The translations under genes and the position numbers were made by a program. A stretch of 64,000 nt of DNA, from positions 17,387 through 81,386 of the forward strand of contig CALURU010000011.1 of the NCBI GenBank assembly GCA_944323255.1, given 5' to 3'. This stretch comes from Candidatus Gastranaerophilales bacterium. GTDB taxonomy: Bacteria > Cyanobacteriota > Vampirovibrionia > Gastranaerophilales > Gastranaerophilaceae. The first letter of the stretch is position 1; each line of letters begins with the position of its first letter. Of this stretch, positions 1 to 8,484 are shown piece by piece. Under the pieces are notes generated by a model, which saw nothing but the letters and a program-made list of their open reading frames with translations, was not told where the DNA came from and searched no databases.

Positions 1-39
1 GCCCCCCATTGCATCTATAGCTATTCTTGTCATTCTCAT
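1..39 (-). CDS. plsX: Phosphate acyltransferase PlsX, N-terminal fragment
   Basis: Only the first 13 codons are inside the window; the gene runs off the left edge. Read on the minus strand, the start ATG at 39 gives MRMTRIAIDAMGG, and RIAIDAMGG is the typical opening of PlsX, the peripheral enzyme that makes acyl-phosphate from acyl-ACP for phospholipid synthesis. A second in-frame ATG lies at 33. The position directly after rpmF matches the widespread order DUF177-rpmF-plsX, which supports the call although very little protein is visible. Confidence 0.8.
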   Translation of the reverse strand, partial: MRMTRIAIDAMGG

Positions 40-71
40 CCCCTATATTCTTAACTTAAAAGCTGTCTTTA

Positions 72-449
72 CTAAGCTTCAGGCTTTTCTTCCGTATCTG
101 CCTTTTCTTCAACCTTAGTTTCTTCTACAGCTTCTTCAGCTTTTTCTTCAACAACTTCTGCTTTTGCTTCTTCTGTCTTTACTTCTTCTACAGGAGCTTC
201 TGCTTTCTTTGTTGATTTTTTAGCCTTTTTAGTTTCTTTTACTTCTTCTTTTTTTGTTTCTTCAACAAAACCTTCAGATTTTCTTGAAACAACTTTGCCC
301 TTATACGTTCCGCAAGCGGTGCAAACTGTGTGAGTCAAAACTTTTGCTCCGCAGTTTGGACAAGTTGTTAATTCAGGCTTTGATGCCTTCCAATTTGATC
401 TTCTTTTACCTTGAGCGCTATGCCCTGTTCTTTTCTTTGGTACTGCCAT
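72..449 (-). CDS. rpmF: 50S ribosomal protein L32 with long charged C-terminal tail
   Basis: Residues 1-60 are a normal L32: MAVPKKRTGHSAQGKRRSNW followed by a zinc ribbon with C30, C33, C43 and C46. L32 is usually about 57-60 residues and sits in the large ribosomal subunit; this protein has 125. The additional 60-odd residues are almost entirely E, K, A, V and T in repeated blocks such as EEVKETKKAKK and EEKAEE, a low-complexity and probably disordered or helical tail. The gene lies between DUF177 (46 bp upstream) and plsX (32 bp downstream), the classical operon. The tail is not part of known L32 function and could be lineage specific. Confidence 0.95.
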   Translation of the reverse strand: MAVPKKRTGHSAQGKRRSNWKASKPELTTCPNCGAKVLTHTVCTACGTYKGKVVSRKSEGFVEETKKEEVKETKKAKKSTKKAEAPVEEVKTEEAKAEVVEEKAEEAVEETKVEEKADTEEKPEA

Positions 450-495
450 TTTTCCTATACCTTTCTATTCTTGAGTACTACTTATATATTCGGTT

Positions 496-1005
496 TTATT
501 TGTTGTCTATATGAATTGTTTTAAAAACATCCATCCTTTCGTCATGAACTTCTATATCTTCGTCAGATACAAACAGTCCCTCATTACAATTATTTATACC
601 ACAAACTTTTTTATTTGGTAAAGCTAATATTACAGATTGATACAATAAGTCATAAATATCTATTTCCTTAGCGCCGTCCAAATCCGTAACAAATTGTCCT
701 GACTTGAGTTCCATCTCTTGCGAATACTCTTCATAAAGTGAATGCTTTGCAAATGTTTCATCGATATCAAAATCCAAATCGTAATTAAATTTATTCAAAC
801 AACGATCACATTCCAACTCTATTGTTCCGCAAACATTACCTTTGACCTCTATAAAATCGCCCAGTGATTTTAACTCTAAATCAGCCTGTATATTGCATCC
901 GCTTAACTCGGAAATTTCACCGTCATATTCATAATGCAGTGTTTTTCCGGGAGCTCTTTCAATATCTTCAATTTCAATTGTTTTTGTATTTTTACTATTG
1001 GACAT
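496..1005 (-). CDS. DUF177 (YceD-type) protein upstream of rpmF
   Basis: A 169-residue protein of the DUF177/YceD family, which is almost always encoded just before rpmF; homologues are linked to 23S rRNA maturation, but the exact role is not settled. Visible family marks are the central CDRCL motif (C66, C69) and the C-terminal pair C135 and C140 in LPNKKVCGINNC, which together could bind a metal. The ATG at 1005 is preferred over one at 1026 because AGGAAG stands six bases before it. The start lies inside the end of the preceding 82-residue gene (11 bp overlap), suggesting translational coupling. Confidence 0.88.
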   Translation of the reverse strand: MSNSKNTKTIEIEDIERAPGKTLHYEYDGEISELSGCNIQADLELKSLGDFIEVKGNVCGTIELECDRCLNKFNYDLDFDIDETFAKHSLYEEYSQEMELKSGQFVTDLDGAKEIDIYDLLYQSVILALPNKKVCGINNCNEGLFVSDEDIEVHDERMDVFKTIHIDNK

Positions 1006-1243
1006 AAGGTTCTTCCTGCAATACAAGACCTGCTATCTGGGTAGAAACAAAACAAAGTTTTTTTATCGGACCAACTGGTTCTTTTTCAACCAGTACCGGA
1101 GTCGGACTTTTCATCAACTGTTTCAATTCGGCATATACTGCCTGCGGATTGTCAAAATACATTACAATCGGTGTTGCTGAACCTTTCAAAAACAAAATAA
1201 CAGCCTGCCTTGTTTTTTGAGGTGTATTAAATTGCTGAACCAT
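995..1243 (-). CDS. Conserved-looking small protein, unknown function
   Basis: An 82-residue protein beginning MVQQFNTPQKTRQAVILFLK. No known domain is recognised. The pattern of a beta-strand-rich start (QAVILFLKG, PIVMYFD) then a helix (PQAVYAELKQLMKS) and another strand (PVLVEKEP) looks like a compact alpha/beta fold. The ATG at 1243 has a good AAGGAGA ribosome site; an upstream ATG at 1270 lacks one. It is the first gene of the DUF177-rpmF-plsX group and overlaps the DUF177 start by 11 bp, so it is probably co-expressed with ribosome/lipid genes. Confidence 0.75.
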   Translation of the reverse strand: MVQQFNTPQKTRQAVILFLKGSATPIVMYFDNPQAVYAELKQLMKSPTPVLVEKEPVGPIKKLCFVSTQIAGLVLQEEPYVQ

Positions 1244-1289
1244 TTTCGGTCTCCTTATCTTTTTGCACATACTTATTATAATATAAAAA

Positions 1290-1690
1290 AGGGAATAGTG
1301 AGTAGGAGTTTAGTGACTAAGAGGAAAAGCGTGAAGTGTGAAGGGTGAGGAGTGAAGAGTGAAGGGAGGATTTTAAGAGTGAGGGTGTGCATCCTTGTGC
1401 GCCTTATTTTAAAATTGTAGGTCGGTTGGACATACTTGCTCGACAATAGAAAGTAAAAACCGTTAAAGAGATTCTTCGCCCCTAGATTGTCGTCGGGCTC
1501 AGAATGACTGCAAGCTTGTAGGATACATTAAAGAATACGTAGGTCGGCTTAGTAAAGCCGACCTACTTTTATTTTTATTGTTGAACAGAGATACCCAATC
1601 AACCTACAAATCTATAACCACTCCTCACCCACTTAGTCACCCAGTCACTTAATCACTTAGCCACTAACCACTAAAAAAGATTGTAAAATT
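1290..1690. repeat. Composite intergenic repeat region (short tandem repeats plus hairpins)
   Basis: The roughly 480 bp between the small protein gene and tsaC carry no gene. At about 1296-1375 there are irregular GTGAAG/GTGAGG-type heptamers; at about 1616-1672 the opposite orientation (CACTTAGTCAC, CACTAACCAC). Between them lie three different hairpin units: GTGTGCATCCTTGTGCGCC (about 1385-1403), GTAGGTCGGTTGGACATAC and its partner arm (about 1418-1446), and a perfect palindrome at 1539-1566. The same components recur at 5866-6055 and 61014-61392, so this is a dispersed repeat family and not gene decay. Confidence 0.8.
1539..1566. repeat. Perfect 12-bp-arm hairpin GTAGGTCGGCTT/AAGCCGACCTAC
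   Basis: Twelve-base inverted arms with an AGTA loop, followed by a T-rich stretch, so it could also terminate transcription. Shortened copies of the same hairpin are at 5970-5989 and 61229-61253, the former with the loop inverted to TACT, meaning that the element is present in both orientations. Confidence 0.85.
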
Positions 1691-1745
1691 TTCCGGTATA
1701 TAATAACATAAAATGTTGAAAGATATTTAAGGATTTAAATTAATT

Positions 1746-2318
1746 ATGCTGGAAAAAATAAACGACATATTAAAAAATGACGGAGTTATAGCTTACGTAA
1801 CAGATACCGTATGGGGTTTGGGCTGCCTGCCTTCAAGCGAAAAAGCCGTCAAAAAAATTTATGAAATCAAACACCGTGACGGAAACAAACCGCTTATACT
1901 TATGAGCAACGAGTTTTACAACCTTTTTGACTATCTGAAACAACCTGTAGAAAAAGAGGCACAGAAACTAATAAAAAAATTTTTTCCGGGAGCCCTGACA
2001 CTTGTGCTTGAAAAATCCGCCCAAACTCCGGATTATATAACTTCCGGTCTGCCTACAGTCGGAGTACGGATTCCGGATAATAAAACCTTTGCAGAAATTT
2101 GTAAAAACATAGAAGGGCACGTGCTTGCTACCACAAGTGCAAATATGTCGGGCGAAGCTCCGGCACTTACTTATGAAGAAGCGGTAAAATACATAGGAGA
2201 CAAAGTAGATCTGGTTATTCCTGACTTCGGCAGTACCGCAAAAGGAAGAGCCTCAACAGTTGCAGGTTTCAAAGACGGCAAAACAATTATTTTCCGTCAG
2301 GGAGAAATTACTGTTTAA
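1746..2318 (+). CDS. tsaC: L-threonylcarbamoyladenylate synthase (TsaC/Sua5/YrdC)
   Basis: A 190-residue single-domain YrdC protein. It makes threonylcarbamoyl-AMP from threonine, bicarbonate and ATP, the first step of t6A formation at position 37 of ANN-decoding tRNAs. Family marks are YVTDTVWGLGC near the N-terminus, the substrate-binding KHRDGNKPL (about residues 42-50), FFPGALTLVL, PTVGVRIPD, and TTSANMSGE. The length fits the short TsaC form without the Sua5 C-terminal domain. The start has only a modest AAGG site 12-15 bases upstream. It stands alone between a repeat region and a convergent gene. Confidence 0.93.
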   Translation: MLEKINDILKNDGVIAYVTDTVWGLGCLPSSEKAVKKIYEIKHRDGNKPLILMSNEFYNLFDYLKQPVEKEAQKLIKKFFPGALTLVLEKSAQTPDYITSGLPTVGVRIPDNKTFAEICKNIEGHVLATTSANMSGEAPALTYEEAVKYIGDKVDLVIPDFGSTAKGRASTVAGFKDGKTIIFRQGEITV

Positions 2319-2350
2319 CAGGATAGCAGGTTCTGAAATACTTACTGAAC

Positions 2351-2836
2351 TTAGGCATTACGCTCAATCTTAGGTTCTGGAAAATTGACAGTATTATTGT
2401 GATAACTGGTTAGTGCTTTTCCGACATTGCGTATAATAAGCCCTGCTTCGTTTGTAATAATGTTTTCAGGTTTTATTGCTGCCTGCGTAGAAGGACTTGA
2501 TACAGCATTTTCTTCACAATATTTTATATAATCATCATAAGACATTTCATTTCCGGATCTTGCCTCCGAAACCTGCTTTTCAATAGCAGAGTTGCCCATG
2601 CTCTGAACGGTTTGTGCCTGCTCATCAGTACTTATATTATTCTCTTCACAGTACTGCTGATACTCTTCCATCGTAACAACGCCGTCACCATCATAATCCA
2701 TTGCCTCATCATACTGCGGATCACCGTCTTTGGCATATACTGCCGGTTTATTTGTCTGCGCATGATTATTATTAAAACCGTTTGAAACAGCTAAATTTTG
2801 TAATAATTGTAAATCAAGTGATAAACCATCAGTCAT
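2351..2836 (-). CDS. EF-hand calcium-binding protein, unknown function
   Basis: A 161-residue acidic protein with one canonical EF-hand loop: D47-Y-D49-G-D51-G-V-V-T-M-E-E58 in DYDGDGVVTMEEY. A related second unit follows at about 94-110 (MSYDDYIKYCEEN) whose loop has lost the acidic ligands; both units end in YCEEN, so this is an old internal duplication. There is no signal peptide and no membrane segment. The N-terminus (MTDGLSLDLQLLQNLAVSNG) resembles a helix-forming leader. Function is unknown; calcium sensing or a structural calcium site is inferred from the loop alone. Transcribed against tsaC, with 32 bp between stop codons. Confidence 0.8.
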   Translation of the reverse strand: MTDGLSLDLQLLQNLAVSNGFNNNHAQTNKPAVYAKDGDPQYDEAMDYDGDGVVTMEEYQQYCEENNISTDEQAQTVQSMGNSAIEKQVSEARSGNEMSYDDYIKYCEENAVSSPSTQAAIKPENIITNEAGLIIRNVGKALTSYHNNTVNFPEPKIERNA

Positions 2837-2952
2837 CTTCTGTTAGACCTTTCTTGTAGTATATAAAGATTATATCATACTTTTGAATAATTTCAAGCGC
2901 TCAAAAGAATGATTTTAATTGAATTCAGCTTATTTAAATATACTCCAAATCT

Positions 2953-2979
2953 AAAAAAGGGTGAGAAAATTCTCACCCT
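2953..2979 (-). terminator. Rho-independent terminator after rubrerythrin
   Basis: On the minus strand an AGGGTGAGAA/TTCTCACCCT stem is followed by six T residues, about 25 bases after the rubrerythrin stop codon. Confidence 0.9.
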
Positions 2980-3002
2980 GAAAAATTGATTCGATTATCT
3001 TC

Positions 3003-3548
3003 TTACTTGCCGAAATATCTTGCAAGTAATCCGTCAAAGCCTCGTCCGTGGCGAGCTTCGTCTTTTGCCATTTCGTGAACTGTATCGTGAACTGCATCAA
3101 GACCTAATTCTTTAGCACGTTTAGCAATTTTCATCTTGCCGTCGCATGCGCCAAATTCTGCTTCTGCACGAAGTTCAAGATTTTTCTTTGTAGAATTTGT
3201 AACAACTTCGCCAAGAAGTTCTGCAAATCTTGAAGCGTGATCAGCTTCTTCAAAAGCGTATCTCTTGAAAGCTTCTGCAATTTCCGGATAACCTTCTCTG
3301 TCAGCCTGTCTTGCCATTGCAATATACATACCGACTTCTGTGCATTCACCCATAAAGTTTGCTCTCAAACCTTCAAGGATTTCAGGATCTACATCCTTTG
3401 CTACACCAATTCTGTGTTCGTCAGCATAATTCTTTTCACCTTCTGCCATCATAGTAAAAGCTTCCTTGCCTGCACCGCAAACAGGGCACTTTTCAGGAGC
3501 TTCGCCTTCTGCTGTATAACCGCAAATTGTACATACGTATTTTGCCAT
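3003..3548 (-). CDS. Rubrerythrin, reversed-domain type (rubredoxin-like N-terminus)
   Basis: A 181-residue peroxide-scavenging protein of anaerobes. The rubredoxin-like FeS4 domain is at the N-terminus (C6, C9, C21, C24 in YVCTICGY and CPVCGAG), so the order is reversed from classical rubrerythrin, where it is C-terminal. The diiron four-helix domain follows, with [25 protein letters not shown] and KDEARHGRG providing the carboxylate and histidine ligands. The ATG at 3548 has an AGGAAG site; an earlier ATG at 3587 does not. It is monocistronic with a strong terminator. It fits a strict or near-strict anaerobe facing occasional oxygen. Confidence 0.93.
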   Translation of the reverse strand: MAKYVCTICGYTAEGEAPEKCPVCGAGKEAFTMMAEGEKNYADEHRIGVAKDVDPEILEGLRANFMGECTEVGMYIAMARQADREGYPEIAEAFKRYAFEEADHASRFAELLGEVVTNSTKKNLELRAEAEFGACDGKMKIAKRAKELGLDAVHDTVHEMAKDEARHGRGFDGLLARYFGK

Positions 3549-3814
3549 AATTACTTCCTTTCCTTTTAAAATAAAAATTCTTTGCACTTTCTTCTCTTTA
3601 CAAAACAGATTATAGCATTTCCTTAAACCTACTTCAATTGTAATAACAACAAAATTGCAAATATTTATTTCAATTTGTAAATTTTTGTTAAATTACACAT
3701 GCAAAAAGTATATGTTTATTCTAACATATTCCCATTATATTTTTTATATCTGAAGTCAATGGTGTGTTTATATAGAAAAAGGAAAGAAGAAAAGGATATT
3801 AAAAGGAGGCTATT

Positions 3815-4879
3815 ATGAAAATATCACCAATTAACATTAATTCAACAAAACCAAGTTTTGCAGGCAAGTACGTTTACACTGATCCAAATTCAGATCTTAC
3901 CAGATTTCCGGAATGGCACAGTACTTCTTATACAGAAACTACTCTGGGTTCTTACCATGCTGATAAGAAAAACAGAGTATACTTTGCTGATCCTCTGGAG
4001 CCTATAACTGACAAAATCAAAGAAAGTGCTGACAAAATAGTTTATGAAGCAGAGCCAAGCTATCCGGATGTTAACAAAGAAGTAAGCCGCAACTACTTTG
4101 GTACAGAAAGAAAGAATTACAAAGAAGATTTTGAAAATATCAGAATGTACAATTACAGAAAAGAAATGGGCGGTTTTGCAGATGTAAATGAAGCTAAATA
4201 TCAACAATGGCAGGCTGCTGAATGTGTTCGTTTGTATGATAAAGGCGGTCATTTGAGATATGTTAAAGAACGTGCAGAAGATGCCATTAAAACACAAACA
4301 GCATACAATGAAGCAAATGCAGAAGATTTAAGAGCTATCGAAGACGAATTAAAACAACAAAAAAATATTAAATCGCAATTAGAAGAACATATCGAAAATT
4401 TAAACAAGATGACTAAACCGTATGCAGCAGTTATTAAAGCTGCAAATGCCGGTACAGAAAAAGAGCTTGCTCTTGGTGATTCTGCAAAACTCGGTTTAAT
4501 CGGAATTGAACATAAACATAAGAAAAATAAAGGTGAATCTGCTACCTGGAACAGCGTAGTTAATGTTTATGAAGGAATTAAGAATGCGCAGGAGAAAGAT
4601 TACACTTTAAGCAGTGCAGCAGAAAAGAATAAAGAAGAACAGAATGCTCTTAAAGCTGCTACTGAAAAATATACGGCATTAAAATCTAAATGCGAAGATG
4701 CTATTGCAGTTCTTAACAAACGTGTTGAAGGTCTCAAGGCAAGAATGAATAATACGAATAAAGAAATTGAGAACAGCAAAGCTCTTATTGAAGATTGCAA
4801 AGCTAAGCTTATTCCTATATTTGATGAACTTAAAAACTTCTATGCAAAACAGGGTATTAAAGTAATTAAGAATATATAG
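3815..4879 (+). CDS. Coiled-coil protein with N-terminal signature motif, unknown function
   Basis: A 354-residue protein without a recognised domain. It opens MKISPININSTKPSFAGKY, one of eleven proteins in the window with this kind of basic/IN-rich/SFxG leader. The middle and C-terminal parts (about 150-345) are long, charged, heptad-like helices (for example IEDELKQQKNIKSQLEEHIE) typical of coiled coil. No signal peptide or membrane helix is visible. AAAGGAGG stands six bases before the ATG. The next gene starts 11 bp downstream, also has the leader and coiled coils, and the two form an operon ending in a terminator. Function unknown. Confidence 0.85.
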   Translation: MKISPININSTKPSFAGKYVYTDPNSDLTRFPEWHSTSYTETTLGSYHADKKNRVYFADPLEPITDKIKESADKIVYEAEPSYPDVNKEVSRNYFGTERKNYKEDFENIRMYNYRKEMGGFADVNEAKYQQWQAAECVRLYDKGGHLRYVKERAEDAIKTQTAYNEANAEDLRAIEDELKQQKNIKSQLEEHIENLNKMTKPYAAVIKAANAGTEKELALGDSAKLGLIGIEHKHKKNKGESATWNSVVNVYEGIKNAQEKDYTLSSAAEKNKEEQNALKAATEKYTALKSKCEDAIAVLNKRVEGLKARMNNTNKEIENSKALIEDCKAKLIPIFDELKNFYAKQGIKVIKNI

Positions 4880-4890
4880 GAGATAAGATA

Positions 4891-5793
4891 ATGAGAATAC
4901 AGGCAATAAATACAAATACCGGTTTTAAAGGGCTTTTTACTGATAAAACAGCCCAGAACGGCGGAAATTGGCGAATGGAATATCAGCCGTACAGCTGGGA
5001 AAAAGATTACGATCAGGAAATCGGAAGGATGGCAAACAAAGCTAAATTCAGTATTTATGATTCAATGCTTCCGGATAATGAGGAAATCTTTACACAATAT
5101 GATGGTAATTATAAAGAACTTTCTACAGATATATACGGAACAAAGACATATTACCGGACTTACGATGACAGAATGCGCAAAACAATTACACAAATGCCTG
5201 CCATGAACAGAGAAGATTCTTTGAAAGTTGCAAACGACAAACTGGATACTTTTCTTGATGAAAAGCAAAAGCTCAGATCTCAATTGGAACAGAATTTTTA
5301 CACCTTTCGCAACAATGCGGTAACTGCTTCCCAGGAATATAATACCTGGTCAAGTGAGCATGAAAAAGGGGTCTTTGAAAGAGATTACAACAAATCTCAA
5401 TCAAGATACTATATGGATCAAAAGAAAGCTAAGCTTTTGGAAAATACAGAGAATTTGTTTGACAATTCCCAAAAATACATACGTCTTGTAAATTCGATTG
5501 ATGCGGTAAAAGAAACAAAGGCAAGAAATAACAAAGAAATCAATCAATTGAAAGAATTGAGGGAAGCAGGTAAGTTGATTGATATTAGCAGCCGTACTGC
5601 TCCAAATAAAAATGGCGCACTGGAAGCTGCACTGCAAAACATTGGATCTGCTGCAGAAAAGTTCATTTGTTTGCCAAAGAAAATTCTCAGCATGCAAGAA
5701 ATTTTCAAAATGCTTGGTCCAAATCACCTTGATGGCAAGCATAACAGTGAAATTATTCGTTATGTTGAAAACTTAATCACGGCTATGAGATAA
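4891..5793 (+). CDS. Coiled-coil protein with N-terminal signature motif, unknown function
   Basis: A 300-residue partner of the preceding gene, 11 bp after it, with its own TAGGAGAT ribosome site. The leader is MRIQAINTNTGFKGLF. The first 110 residues are rich in aromatic and acidic residues (YQPYSWEKDYDQE), followed by charged helices (about 115-240) and a conserved-looking C-terminal globular end (KFICLPKKILSMQEIFKMLG). No known family is recognised. Sharing an operon and architecture with the upstream protein suggests that the two act together, possibly as a heteromeric coiled-coil structure; this is inference only. Confidence 0.83.
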   Translation: MRIQAINTNTGFKGLFTDKTAQNGGNWRMEYQPYSWEKDYDQEIGRMANKAKFSIYDSMLPDNEEIFTQYDGNYKELSTDIYGTKTYYRTYDDRMRKTITQMPAMNREDSLKVANDKLDTFLDEKQKLRSQLEQNFYTFRNNAVTASQEYNTWSSEHEKGVFERDYNKSQSRYYMDQKKAKLLENTENLFDNSQKYIRLVNSIDAVKETKARNNKEINQLKELREAGKLIDISSRTAPNKNGALEAALQNIGSAAEKFICLPKKILSMQEIFKMLGPNHLDGKHNSEIIRYVENLITAMR

Positions 5794-5811
5794 CAGGGTA
5801 ATGTATTTTAC

Positions 5812-5848
5812 AAAAAATCCTCCTAATGTAATTTAGGAGGATTTTTTT
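5812..5848 (+). terminator. Rho-independent terminator of the coiled-coil pair
   Basis: AAAAAATCCTCCTAA and TTAGGAGGATTTTTTT form a stem with a short loop and T-run just after the stop codon of the second coiled-coil gene. The A- and T-runs on both sides could stop transcription in both directions. Confidence 0.9.
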
Positions 5849-5865
5849 ATGTTAATGCAATTATA

Positions 5866-6055
5866 TATGGGAAAAGTTATTGTCTGCAAATTTGAAGGGG
5901 GCAGTTGCACATACTTGCCAGACAATTCGTGAAGCGTGAGGAATGAGGGGTGAAGGGTAGAATATGTAGGTCGGCTTTACTAAGCCGACAAAAACTATTT
6001 TGGGAGGGTGAGTTATCCTGTCGGTTGGGCATACCTGCCCAACAAAATAAACGAT
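5866..6055. repeat. Composite intergenic repeat (second copy)
   Basis: The gap before the PfpI gene repeats the components seen at 1290-1690: an AAAAGTTATTGTC lead-in, GTTGCACATACTTGCC (about 5894-5910), GTGAAGCGTGAGG-type heptamers (about 5929-5957), the GTCGGCTT/AAGCCGAC hairpin (5970-5989) and GTCGGTTGGGCATACCTGCCCAAC (about 6020-6043; quoted in two parts here: GTCGGTTGGGC and its arm GCCCAAC). No gene is visible. Confidence 0.75.
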
Positions 6056-6091
6056 AATAACTTTTAAAATTATACAATCAAAGGAGAAAAA

Positions 6092-6772
6092 ATGAAAAAT
6101 TTACTAATTATAACTACTAATTATGCGGGCTGCGAATGCAAAGAGCCGGAATGCAATTGTATTCAAAATACCGGTGTTTATTTGGAAGAATTTGCAGTAC
6201 CTTATCTTGTTTTTCAAAAATCGAATGTCAATACCGTTGTAGCCAGCCCAAAAGGAGGTTTATCACCGGTTGATGAAAATTCTATGTCCTGTTCAAATCC
6301 GGAAGAATGGGATGAGTGCATAAAAGTTTTGAGAGAGACAAAAAAACTTTCTGACATAAATCCTGATGAATTTGACGGCGTATATTTTCCGGGCGGTCAC
6401 GGACCTATGTTTGACCTTGCAAAGTGTCAGGAAACAGCAAATATTGTAAGTAACTTCTTTAACAAAGGTAAACTTGTAAGTGCCGTATGCCATGGTCCTG
6501 CAGGACTTATCAACGCAAAGACTCCGGAGGGTGATTCTATTTTGAAAGGCAGGCGTGTAACTTGTTTTACAGATGAAGAAGAAGGAATCGTAAAACTAAA
6601 AGAGCTTGTGCCATTTTTGCTGGAGACAAAAATACGGGAGCTTGGCGGAAACTTTATAGCAGAAAAACCTTGGTCAGAACACGTTGAAATTGACGGGAAT
6701 TTAATAACAGGACAGAACCAGAATTCCGCACTCCTTATCGCAGAAAAAATTCTGGAGTTTTTTGATAAATAA
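6092..6772 (+). CDS. DJ-1/PfpI family protein with Cys-rich N-terminal insertion
   Basis: A 226-residue class I glutamine-amidotransferase-like protein of the DJ-1/PfpI superfamily. The nucleophile elbow is AVCHGPAG with C133-H134; the GGHG turn is at 101-104 and the conserved acidic residue lies in VYLEEFAVPY (E32/E33). Related proteins act as glyoxalases/deglycases or chaperones, and the precise reaction cannot be read here. Odd: instead of the usual short loop after the first strand there is GCECKEPECNC, a CxCxxxxCxC cluster (C14, C16, C21, C23) that could bind a metal or form disulfides. AAAGGAG precedes the start; the gene stands alone. Confidence 0.88.
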   Translation: MKNLLIITTNYAGCECKEPECNCIQNTGVYLEEFAVPYLVFQKSNVNTVVASPKGGLSPVDENSMSCSNPEEWDECIKVLRETKKLSDINPDEFDGVYFPGGHGPMFDLAKCQETANIVSNFFNKGKLVSAVCHGPAGLINAKTPEGDSILKGRRVTCFTDEEEGIVKLKELVPFLLETKIRELGGNFIAEKPWSEHVEIDGNLITGQNQNSALLIAEKILEFFDK

Positions 6773-6787
6773 ACATTTTTATTTTTG

Positions 6788-7627
6788 TTATTTGTTCAGC
6801 TTGCGTAAAACAAAACTTTTCCCAAAAATTACCAGTAATTTTTGGGAATTTTTGTTATACACAGAAAAAATCTTCTGCCAGAATGTAAGAGGTCTATCCG
6901 GAAGCTTTAGCATCATTCTTATCTGATCCTGCAATTTTTTATCTGACGTCAAAAAATTCAGCATGTTATTTTGAACTTTTCTTGTATCACTGAACAACAC
7001 ATCTCTCTTGCGTTGTGTTATATTTTGCCCTTCAACCCTGTATTTTAATAATACTTCCGGTAAATTTGCAATCTTAACATACCTGATCGCTCTTGACCAT
7101 AAGTCATAATCTTGACTACATTCATATTGCGAGTCATATTTTAAATCATATTTCCTAAAATCGCTAATTCGAAGCATAGCAGCCGGATGCGTAACTCTAC
7201 AACATTGTAGTAAGTCCAAATATGTTACATTTTCTGGATGTACTGCAACTTCCCTTTTGGGAAATGCCTCATACCCCGTACTCAAAACCGAGACTTCCGG
7301 ATGAGAATCCATATACGCAACCTGTTTTTCTAATCTTTCAGGCAGTGAAATATCATCACTATCCATTACTGCTGCATATTCACCATTTGCCAAATCCATC
7401 AACTTGTTTCTGGAAGCAGCAATTCCCAAATTCTTTTCATTTCTGTAAAATCTTATTCTATTATCATTATAAGATTGTATGATTGGCGCAATGTCCCTAT
7501 CAGAACAATCATCCAAAATAATAAACTCAAAATCCTTAAATGTTTGATTCAAAATACTCTCAACAGCTTTTCTCAAATATTCCTCTTTTACATTATAAGC
7601 AGGCATTAACACAGAAACCTTAGGCAT
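6788..7627 (-). CDS. Family 2 glycosyltransferase
   Basis: A 279-residue GT-A fold enzyme that would transfer a sugar from a nucleotide-sugar donor onto a surface glycan. Visible motifs are VSVLMPAYNV at the start, DDCSD, the metal-binding AAVMDSDDIS, and SQDYDLWSRA, which usually supplies the catalytic acidic residue. No membrane segment is seen. It is the second of two GT2 genes 5 bp apart, so they are likely co-translated and act in one pathway. Donor and acceptor cannot be told from sequence. Confidence 0.9.
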   Translation of the reverse strand: MPKVSVLMPAYNVKEEYLRKAVESILNQTFKDFEFIILDDCSDRDIAPIIQSYNDNRIRFYRNEKNLGIAASRNKLMDLANGEYAAVMDSDDISLPERLEKQVAYMDSHPEVSVLSTGYEAFPKREVAVHPENVTYLDLLQCCRVTHPAAMLRISDFRKYDLKYDSQYECSQDYDLWSRAIRYVKIANLPEVLLKYRVEGQNITQRKRDVLFSDTRKVQNNMLNFLTSDKKLQDQIRMMLKLPDRPLTFWQKIFSVYNKNSQKLLVIFGKSFVLRKLNK

Positions 7628-7632
7628 AAAAT

Positions 7633-8484
7633 CTATCCTTTTATTAATAGCAACATAATTACTATAAATTCTACTATAGAAATAACCAAAAATATATTAA
7701 ACAATCTGCGGTATTTCTTTTTATTTTTCTGAACACTAAATACTCTGTCATAAAATTCTTCGTTATTAATATACAAATTAATGTGATTTAAAAACAGATT
7801 CTTTAGTATACTATCCAGCGAATTATCCGCATAATCAGTGCGTGTTTTGGTATTGTATTTTCTATAGAAAAACATTTCTTCTTTGAGTTTATAAACTTCA
7901 AATCCGTGTTCGACAAAAGAAAGCCATAAATCCCAATCTTCGCAGCCACCGTGCATATTTGTATTATACTTTCCGCAGGTTAAGAAATCTTTCTTCCTGA
8001 ACATTGCACAATTAAAAATACAATTCTCAAATAAAATCTTATTTTTATCAAACACAGGCAGTTTCCATCTGCGCTTTTTCCGCCCGAAATATCTTGCACC
8101 ACAATACACAATTCCGACTTCCGGTTTTGAGTTCAAAACTTCAACGGCTTTTCCCACATATTCCTTATCAATAATATCATCTGCATCAAGAGGTAAAATA
8201 TATTCTCCCAAGCATGCGTCAATTGCACGATTCCTTGCGGCACAAACTCCACTGTTTACACTCTGGCGGATAAATTTCACATTCTCATGCCGGTCTGCAT
8301 ACTCCCGAATAACTTCTGCACTGTTATCTGTTGAACAATCATCAACACAAACTATTTCTATGTTTTTGTAAGTTTGTCCCAAAGCGGATTCTATCGCCTC
8401 TCCAGCGTACAAACCCTGATTGTAACAGGGAATAATTACAGAAACTAAAGGGCTACTTTTATCTTTTACATTATCTTTAGTCAT
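7633..8484 (-). CDS. Family 2 glycosyltransferase with C-terminal membrane anchor
   Basis: A 283-residue GT2 enzyme: VSVIIPCYNQG, VDDCSTDNS, LPLDADDIID (DxD) and GGCEDWDLWLSF are all present. Unlike its neighbour it ends in a hydrophobic stretch (about 263-281, FLVISIVEFIVIMLLLI), a likely single membrane anchor. The two genes form a two-gene unit downstream of the GH57 gene (135 bp gap, AT-rich, no feature seen). Their presence near murG suggests envelope polysaccharide or glycolipid assembly, but the substrate is unknown. Confidence 0.9.
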   Translation of the reverse strand: MTKDNVKDKSSPLVSVIIPCYNQGLYAGEAIESALGQTYKNIEIVCVDDCSTDNSAEVIREYADRHENVKFIRQSVNSGVCAARNRAIDACLGEYILPLDADDIIDKEYVGKAVEVLNSKPEVGIVYCGARYFGRKKRRWKLPVFDKNKILFENCIFNCAMFRKKDFLTCGKYNTNMHGGCEDWDLWLSFVEHGFEVYKLKEEMFFYRKYNTKTRTDYADNSLDSILKNLFLNHINLYINNEEFYDRVFSVQKNKKKYRRLFNIFLVISIVEFIVIMLLLIKG

